Origin: Cordylochernes scorpioides
Taxonomy: Eukaryota > Arthropoda > Arachnida > Pseudoscorpiones > Chernetidae
Reading direction: 5' to 3'
DNA length: 64,000 nt
NCBI GenBank assembly: GCA_030710605.1
Contig: CP092882.1
Span: forward strand, 2,127,319 to 2,191,318
This document shows, piece by piece, positions 40,474-49,199 of the stretch. Positions within the stretch are counted from its first letter, which is position 1, and each line of letters starts with the position of its first letter. The position numbers and the translations under genes were made by a program. The notes beneath the pieces were generated by a model, which did no database searches, was not told where the DNA came from, and worked only from the letters and a program-made list of their open reading frames with translations.

Positions 40474-42907
40474 GGTAGGCAATCCACCCAATGACACCAT
40501 CAAATTAACTTTGGACTTGTATCTGACCCAGGACCTACCATGTACCTTTCTCATTGAACCAGACGCAGGTTCGAACATATTGCCGTATCATTTATACAAT
40601 AGATTAAAAGCACAACTCCCCAATTTAAGTATTAAAAAACCTTCCCTTGATCTATCCCCCCTAAATAGTTTTACGAAAATAATAGGACATTTAACTTTCC
40701 CTCTGACAATAGGCCAAATAACCCGTAGAGAGAACTTCCACGTGGTAAATGCATCCTTGCCATTTGGAGTTCTTACCTTAAAAACCCTTTATCAGTATAA
40801 ATTAAAACTAAATTATAATCGCGGCACTATTTTCCAACTTAGCGTCCCATTGTCTAATACTATCTACCACTTTAAACATGTGTCAAATGAATGCAAGCAC
40901 GGGCTAGGCCAAAATCTGTCCCAAAGGACTCGCACAGCACCCAAAGCTTTCACACATGGAAAACCTTGCCTGCATTCATTGCCCAAACCCCAAATATTTA
41001 CATGCCACCATTATAATCTCACACCACACAACTTTTCACTCAACCCAATTACCAGTACTATATGCCCACAACATGTAAAGCCACCACGACTCCAACCTAC
41101 AATTCCAATAATGCCCAAAAAAGTGTCCGTACACCGACACAGCTCACCCACTTACCACACAAAATCCACACATGACCATACTTCGCAACGCCATAAACAC
41201 GCAAATGTACCTCACAACACACGCACCCATACGTCGTCACACAACGGTAACACACACAATCCGCACAACCCACGCAACACGCACGCCAAAAGACAACAAC
41301 AACGACAAACAAGCGCATGCACAACCGTTAAGGATAATACAATCATCCCGTCTACACAAAACATAGAAAAAATTCACGCCACCAAACAACCACACAATCG
41401 AAAAACCTTGCGATCTTTCCTAAAAGCTGTGAACACCTATAAAGAGTTCATTCCAGACCACGCCCGCTTGCGGACGCCACTTGTCAACCTTCTAAAAAGA
41501 GATGTCATGTGGGCCTGGGATGACGAATGTCAGAAAGCGTTCACTAACCTGAAAGAAAACCTTACCACACACCCCACATTACACCTTTACCAGGAAGGTC
41601 TGCCATGCCAGGTGTACTGTAACGCCTCAACATTCAGCATTACAGGCGTTCTTAAACAAGTCTACCCTGATGGGAAGACATACACCGTTCAACATTTCAG
41701 CCGATCTCTACGTAGTCACGAGCGAAATTATTCAGACTTGGAACTACAATGCCTAGCCATTGTGGAAAGTGTGGATAATTTCCGCACCTGTCTAAATGGC
41801 AGAAAGTTTACAATATTTTCTGACCATCCCGCATTGCAGTGGTTGAAAGAGATCAAAGCTCCGTCAGGCAGATTGTTTCGATGGAGGTTAAGATTGTCAA
41901 GATACGAATATGAGGTCCGTAGCATAAATGGAGTACAACAATATGAAACGGGCGTTGTAACTCGTATCCCATTTTGTGGCTTTCTAGATGCGTCACTCAT
42001 AAAGAACCAACAATCTTCTCCACCGGGAAAATCCCGCGTGACTATGGATCCCAATAAACTGCGCACCGTCTCCCGAAAAGGAGTACTTAAAACTATAGTC
42101 CCAAATTCATTTACAACCAGACTTCTTAAGTCCGTACACACACAACACCACCACCCAAACATCTCCAAGATGACGAGACTCATCTCAGCACAATATTATT
42201 GGCAGAACATGACACAAGACATCGCAAAACAGGTAAAAACCTGCCCCACCTGCCGATTCGCTAGAAGAATCGATGAATACAAACAACCTGCACGTAAAAA
42301 TACCGACACAGGTACCCAAACAAAACAAAATTCGTACATAAAGCACAGCGTACACACAACACAAACAATGCCAAAATTACCACATCCACGTCAGAGAAAA
42401 GATCACACATTTCAACCTAAACCAATTACCGCCGACATATCTCTAATAAAACCATTGACGATCAAACAGGAGAACTGTAAACCTGACAACCAGCTCAATC
42501 ATATCACAACACTCCCTAAAGATATCAAACAGGAAAACTGCGAACCTACCAATCATTCAAATTCTACAACTCACAAGGTTCAAGCAAATATTTCAGAGTC
42601 CCCAGTTACAAAAATGTGGACGAACATGGGACAATATCCTATCTTTCATCTGATTTTTATCCTTTGTTTATTAGTTCTACCGTACAACTGTATTCCAATT
42701 TTATTCATTAAGTACTTGTTTATCTATACTATGCCCGATCAGAAAATCTTCGAACTACAAGAGGTAGTTTTTAATTTAGGACAAGCAATTTTTCATTGTG
42801 GACAAGCAATTCTTCATTGTGGACAAGTATTTATAAAACTTCTCATAATTTTAGGAACCATCTTCGCAGAAAATCTAAATAAACTCCGAAAAGATAGCAG
42901 TAACTGA
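40358..42907 (+). CDS. Chimeric pol-like polyprotein: protease-like, RNase H-like, integrase zinc finger, TM tail
   Basis: No stop codon from about 40358 to 42907 (about 849 codons). There is no upstream ATG, so expression probably needs frameshifting. Order: protease-like (CTFLIEPDAGSNILP, where DAG replaces the usual DTG/DSG); an H/P/T/N-rich linker (about 40900-41390); the RT connection (FLKAVNTYKEFIPDHARLRTPL); RNase H (41600-41970) with first Asp changed (VYCNAS), Glu kept (DLELQCLAI), second Asp kept (FSDHPALQWL) and the last lost; an HHCC integrase finger (HTQHHHP... CPTC); a K/N/T-rich stretch; two hydrophobic segments; and heptads. The RT palm (YxDD) and the integrase DDE core are absent. 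The plus strand is A/C-rich. Confidence 0.75.
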   Translation, partial: LDFPFNRADSAKGPDPVQQIFQASHTKPKTPQWRLFETKVGNPPNDTIKLTLDLYLTQDLPCTFLIEPDAGSNILPYHLYNRLKAQLPNLSIKKPSLDLSPLNSFTKIIGHLTFPLTIGQITRRENFHVVNASLPFGVLTLKTLYQYKLKLNYNRGTIFQLSVPLSNTIYHFKHVSNECKHGLGQNLSQRTRTAPKAFTHGKPCLHSLPKPQIFTCHHYNLTPHNFSLNPITSTICPQHVKPPRLQPTIPIMPKKVSVHRHSSPTYHTKSTHDHTSQRHKHANVPHNTRTHTSSHNGNTHNPHNPRNTHAKRQQQRQTSACTTVKDNTIIPSTQNIEKIHATKQPHNRKTLRSFLKAVNTYKEFIPDHARLRTPLVNLLKRDVMWAWDDECQKAFTNLKENLTTHPTLHLYQEGLPCQVYCNASTFSITGVLKQVYPDGKTYTVQHFSRSLRSHERNYSDLELQCLAIVESVDNFRTCLNGRKFTIFSDHPALQWLKEIKAPSGRLFRWRLRLSRYEYEVRSINGVQQYETGVVTRIPFCGFLDASLIKNQQSSPPGKSRVTMDPNKLRTVSRKGVLKTIVPNSFTTRLLKSVHTQHHHPNISKMTRLISAQYYWQNMTQDIAKQVKTCPTCRFARRIDEYKQPARKNTDTGTQTKQNSYIKHSVHTTQTMPKLPHPRQRKDHTFQPKPITADISLIKPLTIKQENCKPDNQLNHITTLPKDIKQENCEPTNHSNSTTHKVQANISESPVTKMWTNMGQYPIFHLIFILCLLVLPYNCIPILFIKYLFIYTMPDQKIFELQEVVFNLGQAIFHCGQAILHCGQVFIKLLIILGTIFAENLNKLRKDSSN
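42760..42830 (+). repeat. 21-bp in-frame tandem repeat in the pol-like C-terminus
   Basis: TTTCATTGTGGACAAGCAAT-type unit repeated about three times, encoding heptads LGQAIFH / CGQAILH / CGQVFIK between the two hydrophobic segments. This could form a short amphipathic helix. Confidence 0.7.
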
Positions 42908-43839
42908 AAGATAACCAACCAATGCCGAAAGTAAAAGATTCAATTAGAAAAAAAAAAAAAACAATTAGGCGTGCACAAATTCAATTAGGAAACCAGGAAG
43001 TGAGAAGGGACACTTCCCCGCACGATAAAGACGCCGGTCAGCAGCTACGTGCAAATAGACGGGGGATAAATTGGGAATCACCCCGGGGAGGGACTTTGTT
43101 TCTCCACATCGCCCCCCTGCTTCCGGTTTCTAATTACCGTGGGGCCCCTCGACCAACAGCTGAATTGAGGTCAACTGTGGGATTCTCTAAGTGTCGTTCA
43201 GTTTGGATCCCAATACGAGCTACATATCGACTTTTACAAAAAACATAGTTCAATTATATTCTCACAAGAAACTTAAGACACACAGACACTCCAAATGAGT
43301 TCACATTTCTATTCTTTTATTCTTTTAAAGACTTCCAAACTTTACATTTTTCACACTAGGCACAAATTCCACCTACGCGTAGACATCCCAGACCTTAGGA
43401 TCTTGACAACACATAGAATTCGTTTCACACATTTCTTACACAAAAACTTCTAACATTTTTTCACAACACACACAAAGACAAAAAGTTACACATAATTGAG
43501 CAAGTAAAACATTTATAGGGCAAAATGGAACAATCAATACATTTAGATCAGGGCATGTAGATACCAAAGGGTTCCAACCAATACATCTTATTTTTCATAT
43601 CAATCATTTTTATTATTTTCTCTCAATTAAAAGTTAAATATTTAATCAATTTATCAATTTATTCAACTTATTACCACTTTTATCATTAATTATCATTTTT
43701 TTTTCCCAATTAGTTTATATTATCATTTTTATTTATCAATTATCATTCTATTTACCACTTGACTTATATTGTCACAACTCAATTATCAACGAAAACACTG
43801 GTTTTCGATTAAACTAAAAACATTAAATCACCCCTTGTT

Positions 43840-44165
43840 GTTGAAACCTTTTATTTTTCATTTTTTTTTTCTCAAGCACTCACCTTTGATTTCGCTCAAC
43901 TTTTATTTTTATTTTTATTTTGATTTCTCACAAGCCCTAATAAAATCCCCTCGGTTTCCATTCCCAATCCCGAGCGAGAATATGGTTAGGCATTTTTCCT
44001 TTTTTTTTTTCTCACCATTCAACCAAACACATTCAATTTTGATTTCATTCAACTATTTTATATTATTTTTATTTGATTTCAAAAGCCTTAATAGAACTCC
44101 CTCGATATCATTTCTTATCTCGAGTAGAATTCGTTTAGGCGCATTTTCTTTTTTTGCCCACTATG
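43840..44165 (+). repeat. Tandem duplication in the LTR element 3' region
   Basis: Two about 155-bp diverged copies: TTTTTCTCAAGCACTCACC..TTTGATTTCGCTCAAC..CCCTCGGTTTCCATTCCC and TTTTTCTCACCATTCAACC..TTTGATTTCATTCAAC..CCCTCGATATCATTTC. Non-coding. Confidence 0.6.
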
Positions 44166-44389
44166 TACCATAACATTCATTGATTTCTTACAATTAAAAA
44201 ATTTTTGATTTCTATTAATTATACTCAACCTATATCATCAACACCATTCTATCTTACTTTTATGTCGCCACCAATGCTTGTATATAGACTCAATACCCAC
44301 AACTAATTTTCCCACAAAATTATTTTTCACTTTACAGAATTCCCTCAGGCTAACCCCTTCTTGAATTCTTCACATGTAGGGGGCGCATC

Positions 44390-45282
44390 TGTCATAATTT
44401 GTATATAATTAAATGTAACCCCGACCCACTATGTATGTACCATGTATGATTTTCAAAGACTTAATAAAGAACAAGGTAACTGGAGGGAAGCAAGTAGCAT
44501 TAAGATATAGGAAGTAGACCTAAGATTGGCACGACTATTCTGGGCACCCCTGTGTCAATACTGCAGGGGCAGAGACCGGGCGTCTCTAGTGACCGCAGAA
44601 GTTATTTTAGCCAAGATTCACTCAATACTTCCTGACAAACAGGACGTGTCGAGTGACCAGAAGTTATAAAAGTTTGAGAGACATCCAGTACTTCCGGCAA
44701 AAACAGGACGTGTCTAATATCCTTCGAAACTATAAACGTCAAGCCACCAAACACTTCCTGATGAAATCGGATATACCGGGCAGGGCACAGCTTTCATCAA
44801 GGGAAGCCGCCGGCCTATCAGAAGATAGCACCTTAAGTAGGTCAACCAATAGAAAAAGAGCATGTGACATCTCTCGACCAATCATAAGACCGCACCTTAA
44901 GTAGGTCAACCAATAGGACAAGATCATGTGACATCTATCGACCAATCAGAGAGACACTGAGGCTTGGTGTTAAATCGAAAGACAAGAATTGTCAGTAGTG
45001 ATTTAGCTTCCAAGAAGGTGACATCTGCTCTAGACCTCTCTCCCTCTGCTCATCCCACAGCTAAGTACAATCACCACCATGTGATCAGTTAATTAACAAT
45101 CAAAATCGCCCCGCTCTTCTCAAGCTTTCTTTCCTCCAATCCAGTTACCTTTTATTTTCAAAACAATCATGTGTCCTGATTATTCCTAACTGTGTGCTTC
45201 ACTTACCACTCAACGACTGCGCTTCAACCAAATCTCACCATTCGCATCCAACAACAAGAAACCCCCCAACGATATTGCCACA
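44390..45282 (+). repeat. 3' LTR (893 bp)
   Basis: Same sequence as the 5' LTR. It is preceded by GTAGGGGGCGCATC, a weak candidate polypurine tract. It is followed by TATA and then a cassette retroposon fragment. Confidence 0.9.
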
Positions 45283-45287
45283 TATAT

Positions 45288-45435
45288 GTTATGATGCATT
45301 AGCGCGCCATCTGTTATGAAAATTCGAAACTATTATAGAAGCCCTCCAATTAATTTTTTCATTACAGTAAGGGCAGTAGAAATTGTTTAGTTTTTTAAAA
45401 AGAATCATACGTGTCTATAATAGTTTTAAAATTAC
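45288..45435. mobile_element. Cassette retroposon fragment, foldback tail only
   Basis: GATGCATTAGCGCGCCATCTGTTATG..ATTATAGAAGCCCTCC then the common tail GGGCAGTAGAAATTG..AAAGAATCATACGTGTCTATAATAG. The cassette itself is deleted. Confidence 0.55.
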
Positions 45436-45479
45436 ATATATATTTTTGAAAATAGAGCAATCCATACTTAAATAATTAG

Positions 45480-45700
45480 ATAGTAAAAAGGTATATATTG
45501 GATTGAATAAAATATTTATTCGCCAATATTTCGGTTGTCTGAACGCCAACCTTTATTAATATATTATAACACTATATGCGGCGCTGAGTTTGTGTATACA
45601 AAAATGTAATGCCTCGAAAAAGGTTGGCCTTCAGCCAACTGAAATATTGGTAAATAAATATTTTATTCAATCCAATATATGCCTTTTTATTATCTAATGA
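45480..45700. mobile_element. Foldback element, diverged relative of 33961-34244
   Basis: Arms AAAAGGTATATATTGGATTGAATAAAATATTTATT and the inverse at 45650-45695. Carries GGTTGGCCTTCAGCCAACTGAAATATTGG and GCGGCGCTGAGTTTG like the palindrome at 34 kb. Confidence 0.65.
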
Positions 45701-46371
45701 TTACATATATATAATGGAATATGTAAATAAATGAACATTTGTGGTTATGCAAATGGTGAAAGTGGAATTTGCTCTAGAAATTCTTCGAATATATATGGCG
45801 GATGATGATTCAGTATGATCAACACTCGAGGAAAGATAAAAGAGTTGGCGAAGGACATTTTTGGAATGCAGGGCACATTGTTCCAATTCCATCAGCCTGG
45901 ATATAATTGATGGTTATAAGAACGTGAACAACCAACTAACACTAACTAATGAATGAATGATTGGACGATTGTCCGGTATAGCAGAAATTTATGACACTCT
46001 GTCCATCCTCCCAATCTACTTCAGGACAGTAGCATGATTACAGAGTTGGTAGGAATGAAAAAGTTTTTTTTTTACTTAGAAAAATAGTTTATGTCGACTT
46101 TATAGGGTATTGTGCAACATTTATTATGGGGATATGGCGATTAGAAATATATATAGCCATGTATATTTATAGAAATATAAGTCGAGGAGATGAGCTTTTT
46201 TATATAGAGTGTACGTTATTGGATATGCAAATTGGCTTATGTTCCTATATGTGATACAGACAAAAGACTTTATTAAGACATATAGTCCTATATATGGATT
46301 TCCTACGGAGTCTGCAAATGAAAAGAATAAAAAAAGTAAAACTTAATCACATTTAATGATAATAATGAAAT

Positions 46372-46584
46372 TAACACTCATGGACAAAACTTATGAAAGT
46401 GGAAAGTCTTTGATGTCGCATGTCATCTATTTTTTTTTTAAGGAGACAGAAGCAATTTCGTTCACACTTGGTTATCTCGTGTGTTTTCAATAAAGGTCAC
46501 TGTAATATCTTTCAGAGTTATTGTCTCAATCCCGATATACATGCTAAAAGGTACAACTTCCTTAAGTTTTGTCAATGAGTGCAT
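46372..46584 (-). mobile_element. MITE copy (single unit)
   Basis: Reverse copy with both TIRs (ACACTCATGGACAAAACTTA at left, AAGTTTTGTCAATGAGTG at right). Confidence 0.75.
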
Positions 46585-46589
46585 ATACC

Positions 46590-47015
46590 GAAAAACTTAA
46601 TTAAGACAATTAAGCTCATAAACAGATTGGTTTTGGTATAAATCCGAGGAAATAGAAAAATATAATTTATTAAGATATTTCGTCATACGCAAAACTTTAT
46701 CAGAATAAAAACGGAGGTAAAAAAAATTGAAAAGAGGAACTTATTAAGAGTTTTGCATTTATAGAAAGAAAAATACAAATGAAAATCATGGAAATGTTGC
46801 TATTTGTCTGTATAGTTGAATTTTTTTATTTTATTATATTTGTGGTGCATTGAACGATTTTTGTTTTTATGAAACTGAAGAGAGGATATATCAAGGAAGT
46901 ATGAATTACATCTTCTGCTTATAGATATGCACATATGTAAATATTATATATTTTTACTATAGTACTATACATTTTCAAACCAAACTGCACTTTACTATGT
47001 TTTATATAAGTAAAT
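46590..47015. other. AT-rich intergenic DNA, nothing recognised
   Basis: No supported feature. Confidence 0.4.
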
Positions 47016-47016
47016 C

Positions 47017-47450
47017 GTAAAGATAGAGGCTGCCTGGCCGGCATTCATATTGTAGCGTAGAAATCAAGTCTTTGTATATCTGGAGATGTGAAAGTATTTA
47101 TTGATGACGTCACGGCGACTAGTCGACAATTATTAACAAATCAACCAGACTATCTACAGCTAGAGAATATCGAGCAAGTAAGCTAGGTAACTAAATGATG
47201 ATTTAACAAATGTAAAATTTTAAATCTGTTTCAAATATTTTCGTTGAATAATTAAATTAAATAATAAATTGTTTCTTCGCGCCACAATATTTCTTGAAAA
47301 TAAAGATACTTCGGCCAGTAAAGCATATTTTAATAAAAATATGAATGCCGGCCAGGCAGCCTCTATCTTTAAGATAATCAAACCAATTTTGGTTCCGAGG
47401 TAATGAAAAGATTTACTGGTCGAAGTATCTTTATTTTCAAGAAATAAGTA
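47017..47450. mobile_element. Foldback element split by a solo LTR
   Basis: Left end AAAGATAGAGGCTGCCTGGCCGGCATTCATAT, right inverse at 47340-47372, plus GAAAATAAAGATACTTCGGCCAGTAAA (47295) and its inverse (47408-47445). The solo LTR (47051-47286) sits in an ATAT site of the left arm. The same family occurs undisturbed at 48991-49192. Confidence 0.7.
47051..47286 (-). mobile_element. Solo LTR, TGTGGCG family, reverse
   Basis: Reverse complement of the gag-element LTR: TGTAGCGTAGAAATC at left, GCGCCACA at right, ATAT on both sides (47047-47050 and 47287-47290). Third insertion of this family with an ATAT target. Confidence 0.75.
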
Positions 47451-48266
47451 AATCGATATTTCTAAAATTCCTCGGCAGTGTATAAATGTGTTTTAAAGAT
47501 TGAACCACTAAGTTAAAGAAAGATGGGGGAAAATCATTTGCCAGCAAATGAGATAAAAAAAAAAACTTGAAGGAAATTTGTGAACAAATTGAAAGGATAA
47601 AAAGACGAGGTTCATGAGTGAAACCTACATCGCAAGATGATTCATCATTAAAGTTTTCCTTGTGCCCCTCCAACACCATTAATAACCTCTTCAGAAATTA
47701 TCACCCCCCTTTGATATCAAAAGAACATTTTTCTTTTCAATCGCGTTGGAAAAATTTAACAATGAAATGGTTATATGGTTCCTCACCGCTATTTTTTCAA
47801 TATTGTTCTATTTCTTTTTTTTTCTATATATGCTATTTGGGCAATTGCTTTGAACCATGGCAAGGAATTTTAATGAGAAATTAGAAAATGAGTTCAACCT
47901 TAGATTTCTATATTCCGCAGCCGAACTTTCCTCGGTCGAATGACCTTTTAGTGTCTGCTTGGAATTTTGTTGAGGTTGGATGTCTTCTGAGAATAAATGA
48001 CCAAATGAGGAAATATAAATTAATTTAGTAGGTTAGTAGAGATATTTGTAGAAAAATTACTAATTTATAAATACTTTGAAGAAATATATAGAGAGCAATC
48101 CATTGTTATATCTTCAAAAACTAAATCATTTTTGACTTTAAAATACTGGTAAATATTTCACCTTATAATTATTTTAAAAAATAATTTTTAACTATTTAAG
48201 GAAAAAAATATTTTTTGGTAGTGTATTGTCTTTAGAAGAACCTATATTTTAGGCATATACGTATAC
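47451..48266. other. Intergenic DNA, nothing recognised
   Basis: Short frames near 47437-47884 show no domain or splice evidence. Confidence 0.4.
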
Positions 48267-48495
48267 TGTAACGTCCTCGTATTTGTTGGTTGACGTTAAT
48301 CAGCAAGAAGTACTTGAAAGTTTAAAAAGAAAAGTCTTTATTTCTTTTAGGCAAACATTGGATATAATATATTAATTATTAGACATAAGTTTACATGTGG
48401 ATATATTTCACAATCAGTCAAAAGGCGACTCCACAGAGTACCACCAGTGATGTGCTCACTGATAATTCTATATAGGCATGCCAGCTGCCGTTACA
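48267..48495 (-). mobile_element. Solo LTR of another family
   Basis: 229 bp with ends TGTAACG...CGTTACA and near-direct flanks TATAC/TATAG. On the minus strand it has CTATATAG (48468-48475, TATA box) and downstream AATAAA (48337-48342), the order expected within an LTR. Confidence 0.6.
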
Positions 48496-48985
48496 TATAG
48501 GTTTTGAAATTTAAAGAGATTTTATACTTTAATAACAATACATTTTAAACTCTAATAACAACACACACATTTTATTTTCAAAACATTTTTATATTTTAAT
48601 TAATAGTTATTAAACAACATTTTTCATTTTAAGTGATATTTTTCGATTTAATTTGGAACTTTAACGGCAATATGTTTTTCCTAAGATCGTTTTTATTTTA
48701 AAAATCACATTTTTTAGTCCATAAGCCTCTATGATGGGTTAAAAAAGCTGCTGTCGTTAGTTGGCAATCCAGGTGGCACCAAAAATATGTTTTAAATTCC
48801 TGAAATTTTGGCTATTAAACTATAAAATGTTAACATTATACCATAAAATGTTCTTATTACATTTTAAAATGCTCCTCTTAGGAGTACACAACCTTTAATA
48901 TACGCACAAAAATAAAATATATCCGTATTAAATTTAAAATGTGCTTTTTAAAATTAAAATAGACATTAACAAAATAATACAGTAC
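48496..48985. repeat. Degenerate AT-rich tandem motif (CATTTTAAA-like)
   Basis: Blocks such as ACATTTTAAA, AACATTTTTATATTTTAA and AACATTTTTCATTTTAAG recur about every 30 bp, continuing at 49230-49390. Probably a decayed satellite. Confidence 0.4.
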
Positions 48986-48990
48986 TAAAG

Positions 48991-49192
48991 TATCGTAAAG
49001 ATAGAGGCTGCCTGGCCGGCATTCATAGTTCTTCAAATAAAAGACACTTCGGCCAGTAAATCTTTTTATTGTCTCGACGTTTCGACAAAATTATTTTGTT
49101 TGTTCGCTCCTGACGAGGACAAAAGATTTTTGTCGAAACGTCGAGATAATAAAAAGATTTACTGGCCGAAGTGTCTTTTATTTGAAAAAGTA
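48991..49192. mobile_element. Foldback element with hammerhead core
   Basis: Arms TTCAAATAAAAGACACTTCGGCCAGTAAATCTTTTTATT and the inverse (49147-49190). The outer end AAAGATAGAGGCTGCCTGGCCGGCATTCAT matches 47017. The loop contains GAAAC motifs on both strands and one complete hammerhead core. Confidence 0.75.
49107..49145 (+). ncRNA. Hammerhead ribozyme, CTGACGA type
   Basis: CTC stem I, CTGACGA (valid CUGANGA), stem II GACAAAA/TTTTGTC (7 bp), GAAA, a stem III reduced to AC-GT without a loop, the GTC cleavage triplet, and GAG. Stem III cannot close in a monomer; a dimeric fold would be needed, as described for Penelope-like elements. Confidence 0.65.
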
Positions 49193-49199
49193 CTAAAGT

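Larger units (their letters stand above)
39076..45282 (+). mobile_element. Complete LTR retrotransposon with apparently identical LTRs, lacking RT and integrase cores
   Basis: LTRs at 39076-39968 and 44390-45282 are each 893 bp and align base for base wherever compared, at a constant offset of 5314. They begin TGTCATAATT and end TTGCCACA; flanks are TATA on both sides (39072-39075 and 45283-45286). The internal 4.4 kb encodes a short gag-position ORF and one long pol-like ORF. The insertion is 35 bp from the Tigger element. Identical LTRs mean recent insertion, yet the coding region is chimeric and catalytically defective, so mobilisation in trans is likely. Confidence 0.9.
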
